Assembly: GCA_013152075.1 (NCBI GenBank)
Contig: JAADHD010000293.1
Coordinates: forward strand, 1-15,949
From: Verrucomicrobiota bacterium
GTDB lineage: Bacteria; Verrucomicrobiota; Verrucomicrobiia; Verrucomicrobiales; DEV007
DNA: 15,949 nucleotides
Direction: 5' to 3'
Within the stretch, counting starts at the first letter, position 1. Every line of letters begins with the position of its first letter. A program made the translations under genes and the position numbers. The notes below the pieces were generated by a model that was given only the letters and a program-made list of their open reading frames with translations, did not search any database and was not told the origin of the DNA. Shown in pieces: positions 7,763-13,959 of the stretch.

Positions 7763-8650
7763 ATGAAAGCTAATGACAATAAAAACGATGTGAATAAACG
7801 CCGCATCAAACGCCCCATCATCATCATCGGCGCCCCCCGCTCCGGCACCACCCTGCTCGGCCAACTTTTCGCCGCCCACCCCGACGTGGCTTACTGGGAA
7901 GAACCCCGCACCGTCTGGAGCACAGAAAACCAACACCTACCCAATGACCTGCTCCGAGAAGAACACCTCACCCCTCAAATCGCCACAAAAATTGACCAAC
8001 GTTTTTCCGCCTTCCTCCAGCAAAACGACAAAACCCGCTTCGCCGAAAAAACCCCGTCCAACATGCTGCGCATCCCCTTCATCCACGCGCTCTACCCCGA
8101 CTGCAAAATCATCCACCTCCACCGCGACCCGCGACCCGTGATCGCCTCTGCCCTGCGCATGCTCAACTCCCCACCCGACCTCAAGCGCATCACCGCCCGC
8201 GCCCGCGAAGCCAAACTGCGCGACTGGCCCAGCCTAAGCGCCCTACTCTTCCGCGACACCCTCGCCCGCCTCTTCAGAAAAGGAACCAAACCCTTCTGGG
8301 GCCCCCGCCCGCCCGTCTGGCAAGACTGGTTAAACCTCCCCCCAGTCACCATGCTCAGCAAACAATGGTGCGCCCTCATGCAAACCGCCCAACACGACCT
8401 GCAACAACTCCCCCCCAATTCCTGGATGGAAATCCGCTATGAAGATTTGCTAAATAATCACGCCCGAATCTTGCCAGAATTACTCGAATTTGCCGAACTC
8501 AGTCCCTCCAACGAAGTCACCAATCTTGCCAATCAAAGCATCCAAGCAGATCGAACCGGCGACTGGCGGCAAAGCCTACCCCAAGAGCTATTACGTGAAA
8601 TCGAAACCGAAACAGCCACCCTACTTAGCAAGCTGGGTTACGAACTTTGA
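7763..8650 (+). CDS. Sulfotransferase (Sulfotransfer_3-like)
   Basis: The ATG at 7763 gives 295 aa; a GTG at 7730 would add 11 residues read from a repeat and is rejected. RPIIIIGAPRSGTTLLGQLF (17-36) is the 5'-PSB loop, with Arg26 in the lysine/arginine position usual for the APRSGTT subgroup. KIIHLHRDPRPVIASALRML (115-134) is the 3'-PSB element, with Arg121 and Ser129. A late WMEIRYEDLLNN is the family's conserved ERYEDL-type segment. The enzyme would sulfate an acceptor from PAPS; the acceptor is unknown. It differs clearly from the sulfotransferase at 3654, so this is not a duplication. It lies 103 bp after the acetyltransferase, separated by a repeat, so it may be the last gene of the same unit or have its own promoter. 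Its middle is strongly C-rich on the coding strand. The last 13 nt overlap the convergent DUF2007 gene. Confidence 0.85.
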   Translation: MKANDNKNDVNKRRIKRPIIIIGAPRSGTTLLGQLFAAHPDVAYWEEPRTVWSTENQHLPNDLLREEHLTPQIATKIDQRFSAFLQQNDKTRFAEKTPSNMLRIPFIHALYPDCKIIHLHRDPRPVIASALRMLNSPPDLKRITARAREAKLRDWPSLSALLFRDTLARLFRKGTKPFWGPRPPVWQDWLNLPPVTMLSKQWCALMQTAQHDLQQLPPNSWMEIRYEDLLNNHARILPELLEFAELSPSNEVTNLANQSIQADRTGDWRQSLPQELLREIETETATLLSKLGYEL

Positions 8651-8856
8651 TAATAGGGAGTGAGGATATCAATTGCGCGCTGGTAATCCAAATCATTCAT
8701 CACCCACAGTTCCGGCAATACCAAATCCAAAGGGCTCGTTCCTTCCGCCGCCGAGATACAGTCATTCTTAATCAAAGAACTAATCCCGCTACTTTCCAAA
8801 ATTGACTGGAAAAGCCCAACCTTTTCGTGTTCACAACTTTCAAACACCTTCTTCAT
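8638..8856 (-). CDS. DUF2007 small protein (putative signal-transducing protein family)
   Basis: This encodes 72 aa starting MKKVFESCEHEKVGLFQSIL. The pattern of an early acidic/aromatic start, ILESSGISSLIKND (19-32), then a leucine/proline stretch LDLVLPELWVMNDLDYQRAI (43-62) and a helical tail is the whole of the DUF2007 domain. Small single-domain proteins of this family are common and their role is unknown; a ferredoxin-like fold is usual. It is convergent with the second sulfotransferase and the stop codons overlap by 13 nt. GAGGGGG lies 13 nt upstream of the ATG, a bit far for a ribosome binding site but the best such sequence in the window. A short gene like this could be passed over, but the family match is good. 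Confidence 0.75.
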   Translation of the reverse strand: MKKVFESCEHEKVGLFQSILESSGISSLIKNDCISAAEGTSPLDLVLPELWVMNDLDYQRAIDILTPYYQSS

Positions 8857-8880
8857 CCCAATATATATTCCCCCTCATTC

Positions 8881-9029
8881 TTATTCGCGCCATCCCTCTT
8901 TCCTTATCCGTGTTTCTCTCATTATTATTCGCGTTCATTAGCGTCCATTCGCGGTTCTCCCCCTCTTATATTATCTACTGTCATCTACGCCATCTGCGGT
9001 TCCCTCATCTTTCTTATTCGCGGTTCTCC
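8881..9029 (+). repeat. Intergenic cluster of 9-10-nt-unit repeats
   Basis: The spacer 8857-9036 holds no gene but several repeat copies. At 8927-8957 the cores gcg sit at 8931, 8941 and 8951, exactly 10 nt apart, ending ccattcgcggttctcc. At 8974-9003 a 9-nt unit gtcatct/gccatct/gcggt starts at 8980, 8989 and 8998. At 9014-9029 ttattcgcggttctcc repeats the end of the first copy, and ttattcgcgccatccc at 8881 is a partial one. The strand given is that on which the gcggt end reads. The 8927 copy matches the one at 11493 in 30 of 31 positions. Confidence 0.65.
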
Positions 9030-9036
9030 TCTCCCC

Positions 9037-9711
9037 TCAAAGCTCCTTGATCCGCACATTCCGGTACCAAAGCTTCTTCGCCTCATCCTGAAATCCCAAA
9101 TACCCTTTCACCGGTTTATCCCTCGCCTTGGTCGTCGACAAATCCACATCAATCACCTGCTCTCCATTCAACACCACCTTCAAGCGATTCCCCTTCGCGG
9201 TCACCATCAAGCGGTTCCACTCCCCCGCAGGCTTGGTCACATTTTTAGTCGGCCCCACTGCCCCGATCAAACCACCTGAGTCATGTGGTGTGATCGCTTC
9301 CGGCTTCCCATAAGTATCCAGAATCTGCACCTCCATGCCCGACTTCACCGGATCATTCAGACTTCCTACCCGGAAAAACAAACCGCTGTTGCCAGTCGCC
9401 TCGTATTTGTATTCCAAGTCGATAATAAAATCTCCATATTGCTTTTCCGACCAAATATACGACTTGAACCGCTGCCAGCCTTTTTCTCCGGCCCTCGGCT
9501 TCAACGCCACCGTGCCGTCCTTCTCCACTACCCAATTCCCTTCCGTTTTCCACCCACTCAAATCCTTGCCGTTGAACATCGGCAGAAAACCATCGTCATC
9601 CTTGTCCGCCGCCCATAACTGCGCAAGTCCCACCGCCAGCAACAAAGTCACACCCGACAAAACTATTCCCCCCGCTTTGCTCACCCTTTTATTCCTTAGA
9701 GTTTTTTTCAT
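9037..9711 (-). CDS. Secreted DUF1080 protein (3-keto-disaccharide hydrolase domain)
   Basis: The start at 9711 (MKKTLRNKRVSK) is followed by a hydrophobic stretch (GGIVLSGVTLLLAVGLAQLW) and a likely cut after LWA near residue 34; an upstream ATG at 9879 would cross the divergent GT2 gene. The 224-aa product then has FLPMFNGKDLSGWKTEGNW (42-60), IIDLEYKYEATGNSGLFFRV (96-115), MEVQILDTYG (126-135), GGLIGAVGP (146-154), AGEWNRLMVTAKGNRLKVVL (162-181) and a final YLGFQDEAKKLWYRNVRIKEL. This is the complete DUF1080 concanavalin-like sandwich, which includes 3-keto-glycoside hydrolases and is greatly expanded in Verrucomicrobiota and Planctomycetota. It should act outside the cytoplasm on glycosides. 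The substrate is unknown. The gene is divergent from the GT2 gene and has its own candidate promoter. Confidence 0.88.
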   Translation of the reverse strand: MKKTLRNKRVSKAGGIVLSGVTLLLAVGLAQLWAADKDDDGFLPMFNGKDLSGWKTEGNWVVEKDGTVALKPRAGEKGWQRFKSYIWSEKQYGDFIIDLEYKYEATGNSGLFFRVGSLNDPVKSGMEVQILDTYGKPEAITPHDSGGLIGAVGPTKNVTKPAGEWNRLMVTAKGNRLKVVLNGEQVIDVDLSTTKARDKPVKGYLGFQDEAKKLWYRNVRIKEL

Positions 9712-9720
9712 TCGATCACA

Positions 9721-9749
9721 ATAACACAAATTTACAGCAAACTGTTCAA
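9721..9749 (-). promoter_or_regulatory. Candidate sigma70-type promoter for the DUF1080 gene
   Basis: On the minus strand TTGAAC (9749-9744) and TGTTAT (9726-9721) are separated by 17 nt. A start site 6-7 nt after the -10 would fall near 9715-9714, only 3-4 nt before the ATG at 9711, which would make a nearly leaderless mRNA. The elements and spacing are visible; activity is inferred. Confidence 0.4.
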
Positions 9750-9772
9750 AAAAGCGATATGCTATTGAGCGC

Positions 9773-10543
9773 ATGAAAATCACCATCATCACCGCCTGCA
9801 AAAATGCCGAAACCACGATTAGTGGTTGCATCCAGTCGGTACAGCAACAAAGCCATGATGATGTCGAACACTGGATCATCGACGGCGCATCCGACGACCA
9901 AACCCTCCAGCAAATAAGCGCCAGCGGACATTCCGCGAAACATCTGCTCAGCGAAGCCGATAACGGTCAATACGAAGCGATGAACAAAGGTCTCGACCTC
10001 GCCACTGGTGACATCATCGGCTTCCTCCACGCCGACGACCTCTACGCACACCAACACGTTCTGAAAAGCGTGGCCGCCGCCATGCAGGACAAAAACCTCG
10101 ACGCCTGTTATGCCGATCTGACCTACGTTGACCCCGAAAATATCGACCACGTCATCCGCTACTGGAAATCAAAAAACTACCAATCCGGCCTGTTCCTCAA
10201 AGGCTGGATGCTGCCCCACCCGACTTTTTTCGTCCGCCGCGAAATCTACGAAAAACTCGGCAACTTCGACACCCAGTTCACCATCGGAGCCGACTGGGAT
10301 CTTCTCCTGCGCTTCATTGAGGTGAACAAAATTAAAACCAAATACGTGCCTGAACTGTGGATCAAAATGCGCACCGGAGGTGCCTCAAATCGCAGTCTGA
10401 CCAACATCATCCGCAACAATCGCCAATGCCTAAAAGCTTTTGGCAAATATGATCTTCGTCCCAGTCCCCTGTACCCCTTCTACAAACTCTTCCACCGCTT
10501 GTCGCAATTCATATTCCCGAATTTGCAGGTTTCCAAGCTGTAG
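9773..10543 (+). CDS. Glycosyltransferase family 2 (WcaA-like, GT-A fold)
   Basis: This encodes 256 aa. MKITIITACKNAETTISGCI (1-20) is the GT2 nucleotide-binding start, followed by the DGASDDQT motif (37-44), SEADNGQYEAMNKGLDLATG (60-79) and FLHADDLY (84-91) as the metal-binding DxD-type site. PHPTFFVRREIYEKLGNFD (148-166) and IGADWDLLLR (171-180) carry the acidic residues expected at the acceptor site. The subtype is common in O-antigen and capsule clusters. It would transfer one sugar from a nucleotide donor, inverting the anomeric centre. No transmembrane segment is evident. It ends 25 bp before yggS and may be co-transcribed with it, though the functions are unrelated. It could serve the polysaccharide block at 3654-8650. 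Confidence 0.88.
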   Translation: MKITIITACKNAETTISGCIQSVQQQSHDDVEHWIIDGASDDQTLQQISASGHSAKHLLSEADNGQYEAMNKGLDLATGDIIGFLHADDLYAHQHVLKSVAAAMQDKNLDACYADLTYVDPENIDHVIRYWKSKNYQSGLFLKGWMLPHPTFFVRREIYEKLGNFDTQFTIGADWDLLLRFIEVNKIKTKYVPELWIKMRTGGASNRSLTNIIRNNRQCLKAFGKYDLRPSPLYPFYKLFHRLSQFIFPNLQVSKL

Positions 10544-10568
10544 CTTTTAAGTCACCTTGTCCCCCAAC

Positions 10569-11249
10569 ATGTCCGATATCAGCGCCAACCTCGAACTCAT
10601 CCAGGGTCAGATCGCCGCAGCCGCGGCTAAATCCGGCCGAACGCCGGACTCAGTTCAATTGCTGGCGGTTTCCAAAACCTATCCATCCGAAATAGTCCGC
10701 CAAGCTTTTCTTGCCAGGCAAATCCGGTTTGGTGAAAACCGCGTTCAGGAAGTGCTCGATAAAGCCCCCCAACTTCCGCCCGAAATCGAGTGGCACCTGA
10801 TCGGACATTTACAGAAAAACAAAACGCGCAAAGTGCTGCCTCTGTGCGCCTGGATTCACAGCGTCGATTCGCTGAAGCTCGCCGAGGCAATCAATCGCAT
10901 CGCGGGCGAACTGAACCTGAAGGCAAACGTCTATCTCCAGGTCAATATTTCCGATGACGAAGCCAAGTTTGGTTTCTCTCCAGCTGAAATCCGCCAATCC
11001 CTTACCCCATTAGCAAACCTGCAACATCTGCACATCGAAGGCCTGATGACGATCCCTGAGTTCTCTGCTGATGTCGAAAAAACCCGACCTCACTTTGCCG
11101 CATTGCGTGAATTACGCGACGAACTTAGTAACGACTGTGACCTCCCCTTACCGGGACTCTCAATGGGAATGAGTCACGACTTTACCGTAGCGATCGAAGA
11201 AGGCGCCACCATCGTAAGAGTAGGCTCCGCGATCTTCGGAAAACGCTGA
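10569..11249 (+). CDS. yggS: YggS/PLPBP family pyridoxal phosphate homeostasis protein
   Basis: The ATG at 10569 gives 226 aa (MSDISANLELIQGQIAAAAA); a TTG at 10557 would add four residues. LLAVSKTYPSEIVRQAF (31-47) holds Lys36, which binds PLP. Further hallmarks are FGENRVQE, EWHLIGHLQKNK, SVDSLKLAEAI, GLMTIPEF, and the C-terminal LSMGMSHDFTVAIEEGATIV followed by RVGSAIFGKR. The protein is a fold-type III PLP-binding protein without known catalytic activity that buffers PLP and influences amino-acid metabolism. It is full length and shows no odd feature. In contrast to the polysaccharide genes, its coding strand has about equal C and G in the row I counted (10861-10920). Confidence 0.95.
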   Translation: MSDISANLELIQGQIAAAAAKSGRTPDSVQLLAVSKTYPSEIVRQAFLARQIRFGENRVQEVLDKAPQLPPEIEWHLIGHLQKNKTRKVLPLCAWIHSVDSLKLAEAINRIAGELNLKANVYLQVNISDDEAKFGFSPAEIRQSLTPLANLQHLHIEGLMTIPEFSADVEKTRPHFAALRELRDELSNDCDLPLPGLSMGMSHDFTVAIEEGATIVRVGSAIFGKR

Positions 11250-11261
11250 TAAATGTGACTA

Positions 11262-11294
11262 TTCAGGTGCTATGAGATAACGTACATACCTGAA
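11262..11294 (+). terminator. Inverted repeat after yggS, possible weak terminator
   Basis: TTCAGGT (11262-11268) pairs perfectly with ACCTGAA (11288-11294) across a 19-nt loop, 12 nt after the yggS stop, and is followed by ggacttttctc with four T. The loop is large and the T-run short, so this is a weak terminator at best. Confidence 0.3.
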
Positions 11295-11300
11295 GGACTT

Positions 11301-11332
11301 TTCTCGCAAAGATCGCCAAGAATCGCAAAGGT
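11301..11332 (-). repeat. Intergenic 9-10-nt-unit repeat, cgcaaag type
   Basis: ttctcgcaaagatcgccaag followed by aatcgcaaaggt has cgc cores at 11305, 11314 and 11324, spaced 9 and 10 nt. On the minus strand it reads ctttgcg-type units, so it is the same design as the gcggt repeats nearby with another linker. The rest of the 297-bp spacer 11250-11546 (about 11335-11490) holds no gene or motif that I recognise. Confidence 0.5.
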
Positions 11333-11492
11333 AAAAAAATAAATGGGTGAAAGGTGTGGTTTTGAACTTCTGATGAACAGTGACATCGCTGGTGTTAAGA
11401 GTTGCAAAATTTCTCTGACAGCTCAGCGGGCGAGCCAACTGTCGCGATCTAACCTTTGGCGGAAGGCTCTCAAACTACTACTCCATTTCTCT

Positions 11493-11526
11493 ATTCGCGT
11501 TTATTAGCGTCCATTCGCGGTTCCTC
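11493..11526 (+). repeat. Intergenic 9-10-nt-unit repeat, near-identical to the copy at 8927
   Basis: The stretch 11493-11523 equals 8927-8957 except for one base (t for c at 11502). gcg cores are at 11497, 11507 and 11517, exactly 10 nt apart, and it ends ccattcgcggttc. It lies 20-50 bp beyond the stop of the minus-strand SH3/BamE-like gene. Confidence 0.7.
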
Positions 11527-11546
11527 TTCCTACCACAAACGACAAC

Positions 11547-12281
11547 CTAAAAAAGCACAATCGGCGGCGGCACCACTTTGATCGGCCCTGCTACATTGTC
11601 TCCCTCTGCTTCTTCAATACTGCTGACCAATTCGTCTTCAAACTCAATGGTCAATTTACCCACCGGCACTTTCACATAGACGGTTGATTGAAAGAGACGT
11701 CCGAATCGATCCGTGCTCGTCACACTCTGGGCTACCCTTTCATAAGTGATGTATTCCACTTTATCTTTCCGGCCCTGCTTGGTCACTTTCGATGTTCGAT
11801 TGTCCGGCCTCCCCAGTGATCTTTCCACCTCGTCGACGGTCATCCCCATGGCGATTTGTTTTTTTGAAATCAAATCCTGCACCAACAACTCACGTTCAGC
11901 GAGTTTTTTCAACTTCTTCACCATCTTGTCATCGATGCCCTGCAAGGCTTTCGGACTTACCCAACCGGCTACCTGCCCCTGACGAGCCCTTGCCCGCACT
12001 CGATAGGCTCTATCGCTGATCGCCAACAAAGTCGCGGGATGTCCAGGAACGAGATTGCCCAACCAACGATCCCCTTTCAATGAACTATACACCGGCGACG
12101 GTTTGACCACCTTGAGTTGAATCGGTTTATCCAGCAAGTCTTCGAGATAGACGCCGCCCTCTTCCTGAGGAAGGTTGCTTTTTCCCAGTTGAGCTGTCAC
12201 TGAATCTGGCGACAGTGAGGCAACTAACAGCATCAAGCCCGCCAGTAAAACCGACAGCTGCCCTGAGCTATTATATTTCAT
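11547..12281 (-). CDS. Secreted protein with SH3-like and BamE/SmpA-like regions
   Basis: The start at 12281 gives 244 aa beginning MKYNSSGQLSVLLAGLMLLV with a likely signal peptide cut after VTA (residue 30); an ATG at 12308 adds nine residues, and longer versions would cross the divergent hemL gene. Residues about 52-113 (IQLKVVKPSPVYSSLKGDRW ... GQVAGWVSPKAL) look like a bacterial SH3-type domain that often binds peptidoglycan. A charged helix follows (about 117-140), then KQIAMGMTVDEVERSLGRPD (141-160), the start pattern of BamE/SmpA-type proteins, with the strands expected afterwards (VEYITYERV). I see no lipobox cysteine. An envelope role is likely but no specific function is supported. 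The gene is divergent from hemL with 108 bp between starts. Confidence 0.7.
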   Translation of the reverse strand: MKYNSSGQLSVLLAGLMLLVASLSPDSVTAQLGKSNLPQEEGGVYLEDLLDKPIQLKVVKPSPVYSSLKGDRWLGNLVPGHPATLLAISDRAYRVRARARQGQVAGWVSPKALQGIDDKMVKKLKKLAERELLVQDLISKKQIAMGMTVDEVERSLGRPDNRTSKVTKQGRKDKVEYITYERVAQSVTSTDRFGRLFQSTVYVKVPVGKLTIEFEDELVSSIEEAEGDNVAGPIKVVPPPIVLF

Positions 12282-12389
12282 CGAAATCACTGATTCTTCA
12301 TTCCGCATTATCTTTATAGACGACAAAAACAGCCTACTATTCAAATAAACGAATAAAAAGCTCAAAACACTCATATTCCGCCAATCACC

Positions 12390-13679
12390 ATGCCAAAACG
12401 AAGCCTTTCCGATTCCCTGTTCTCCCGCGCCAAACGCCACATTCCCGGAGGAGTAAACTCCCCGGTACGCGCTTTTCGCAATGTCGACGGCGATCCCTTT
12501 TTTATCGATCACGCTAAAGGCTGTCGCATTCGCGACGTCGATGGCAATGAAATGATCGACTACGTGGGGACCTGGGGGCCTGCGATCTTGGGTCACGCGC
12601 CGGCACCCGTAGTGGAAGCGGTTCGTGAAGCCGCTACCCAGGGCTTGAGTTTTGGCATCCCCAATCCGCTCGAGGTCGAAATGGCGGAGCTCATCTGCGA
12701 CTGGGTGCCCTCGGTGGAAAAAGTTCGCATGGTCAACAGCGGCACGGAAGCAACGATGTCAGCCCTGCGGCTTGCCCGTGGGTTCACCGGACGCGACCGG
12801 GTGATCAAATTCGAAGGCTGTTATCACGGTCACGTTGACTCCATGCTGGTCGCCGCCGGTAGCGGAGCACTCACTCACGGTGAGCCGGACAGCGCAGGTG
12901 TGCCAAAAGCTTTTGCCGACACTACTATTTGCCTACCCTTTAATGATCATGAAGCAGTTGAGAAAGTTTTTACGCAAGAAGGTGAAAATATAGCAGCGAT
13001 CATTCTCGAGCCAATTCCAGCCAATGCTGGGCTGATTTTCCCGCAGGAAGGCTATCTGCAGTTCCTCCGTGACATCACTGAAAAATACGGAGCACTGTTA
13101 ATTTTCGACGAAGTCATGACTGGCTTCCGAGTCGCCAAAGGCGGAGTTCAGGAACACGTTGGAATCACCCCTGATCTCACCGCCCTGGGAAAAGTTATCG
13201 GCGGCGGCTTGCCGGTGGGCGCTTTCGGCGGACGCGCCGACATCATGGATCAGCTCGCCCCGGACGGCCCGGTTTATCAGGCAGGAACACTGTCAGGCAA
13301 TCCTCTGGCCATGGCGGCCGGACTGGCGCAGTTGCGTGAACTGGAGAAAATCGACGCCTGGAACAAACTCGATCAACTTGGAGCGGTGTTTGAAGCCGGC
13401 GTAAGGGAAACACTGGCCAAAACGGGAAGAAACTACACCTTCAATCGCATCGGATCGATGTTCTGCCTATTTTTCACCGAAAACGAGATAAGAAACTTGG
13501 AGGACGCCAAAACTTCTGATCTCGAAGCTTTCAAAAAATACTTCTCAGCATGCCTGGAGAACGGAGTCTATTTTGCCCCGTCACAGTTCGAAACAGGGTT
13601 TATTTCTACGGCACACACCGAGGCCGATATCGCCACTACGGCTGAAGTGGCAGCTGCTGCATTGGCGGGTATGGATTGA
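12390..13679 (+). CDS. hemL: Glutamate-1-semialdehyde 2,1-aminomutase
   Basis: This encodes 429 aa, the usual length. It converts glutamate-1-semialdehyde to 5-aminolevulinate in the C5 route to haem, in the cytoplasm, as a PLP-dependent class III aminotransferase-fold dimer. The signatures are RHIPGGVNSPVRAFRNV (16-32), MVNSGTEATMSALRLARGFT (114-133), KFEGCYHGHVDSMLVAAGSG (140-159), LIFDEVMTGFR (237-247) with Asp240 contacting the PLP ring nitrogen, and LTALGKVIGGGLPVGAFGG (263-281) with Lys268 as the Schiff-base lysine. YQAGTLSGNPLAMAAGLAQL follows. It is complete. Its coding strand is not C-biased, unlike the polysaccharide genes, which fits an old resident gene. The stop overlaps the -35 element of the following toxin-antitoxin promoter. 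Confidence 0.97.
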   Translation: MPKRSLSDSLFSRAKRHIPGGVNSPVRAFRNVDGDPFFIDHAKGCRIRDVDGNEMIDYVGTWGPAILGHAPAPVVEAVREAATQGLSFGIPNPLEVEMAELICDWVPSVEKVRMVNSGTEATMSALRLARGFTGRDRVIKFEGCYHGHVDSMLVAAGSGALTHGEPDSAGVPKAFADTTICLPFNDHEAVEKVFTQEGENIAAIILEPIPANAGLIFPQEGYLQFLRDITEKYGALLIFDEVMTGFRVAKGGVQEHVGITPDLTALGKVIGGGLPVGAFGGRADIMDQLAPDGPVYQAGTLSGNPLAMAAGLAQLRELEKIDAWNKLDQLGAVFEAGVRETLAKTGRNYTFNRIGSMFCLFFTENEIRNLEDAKTSDLEAFKKYFSACLENGVYFAPSQFETGFISTAHTEADIATTAEVAAAALAGMD

Positions 13680-13711
13680 CACCGCGGAGCTAAATGATAT
13701 CATTGATAGCA
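13676..13711 (+). promoter_or_regulatory. Promoter and palindromic operator of the FitAB-type toxin-antitoxin pair
   Basis: TTGACA (13676-13681, a perfect -35) and TATCAT (13698-13703, five of six -10 bases) are 16 nt apart. The -35 overlaps the hemL stop. The perfect 12-bp palindrome AATGATATCATT (13693-13704) covers the -10, and TGATAGCA (13704-13711) runs into the antitoxin start codon. A start site at about 13710 would give a nearly leaderless mRNA. A palindrome over the -10 is the usual autoregulation layout for ribbon-helix-helix antitoxins. Confidence 0.65.
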
Positions 13712-13959
13712 TGGCTCAACTCATCGTCCGCAAACTCCCTGACCAAATCGTTCGACGTCTGAAACAGGTGGCTGCGGATTCAGGAGTATCGACTGAGGAA
13801 GCGCACCGCCTCATTCTGAGACAGGCATTGCTCTCCGACGGCAAAGGCGATGATCGCTTTGCCCCCCTGAAAAACATCCTGAGAGAGATGCCCGATATCG
13901 GGGATGATTCCGACTTTGCCCGACTTAGTGATTTACCCACAGCACCGAATCTACCGTGA
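13711..13959 (+). CDS. fitA: FitA-like ribbon-helix-helix antitoxin
   Basis: This encodes 82 aa beginning MAQLIVRKLPDQIVRRLKQV. The N-terminal half is the ribbon-helix-helix DNA-binding fold: strand QLIVRKLP (3-10), helix IVRRLKQVAADSGVS, then helix TEEAHRLILRQALL. This is the standard FitA/VapB-like pattern (LxVRxLpxxvxxxLkxxAaxxgxSxexexRxiL). The tail (about 45-82), acidic and proline-containing, would wrap around and block the toxin. An in-frame start at 13573 would read through hemL and is rejected. The toxin gene overlaps the stop codon by 4 nt (GTGA), giving the usual coupled antitoxin-first order. The protein probably represses its own promoter together with the toxin. Confidence 0.88.
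   Translation: MAQLIVRKLPDQIVRRLKQVAADSGVSTEEAHRLILRQALLSDGKGDDRFAPLKNILREMPDIGDDSDFARLSDLPTAPNLP

Noticed and set aside
8881..9029. CRISPR array
   Set aside because: Units are 9-10 nt with degenerate cores; there are no 24-37-nt repeats with unique spacers and no cas genes.
9283..9724. Plus-strand open frames opposite the DUF1080 gene
   Set aside because: They are antisense shadows of a well-conserved gene with no recognisable protein sequence.
9712..9879. Longer start for the DUF1080 protein at 9879
   Set aside because: It crosses the divergent GT2 start at 9773 and puts the signal peptide in the middle of the protein.
12282..12389. Clear promoters in the hemL divergent spacer
   Set aside because: AT-rich -10-like strings are present (for example TATAAA and GATAAT on the minus strand) but none has a good -35 at 16-18 nt.
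12282..12596. Longer start for the SH3/BamE-like protein at 12596
   Set aside because: It would run over 200 nt into hemL on the other strand; the signal peptide begins at 12281.
13573..13710. Longer start for the antitoxin at 13573
   Set aside because: It reads hemL codons out of frame; the ribbon-helix-helix begins at the ATG at 13711 and the promoter lies between.
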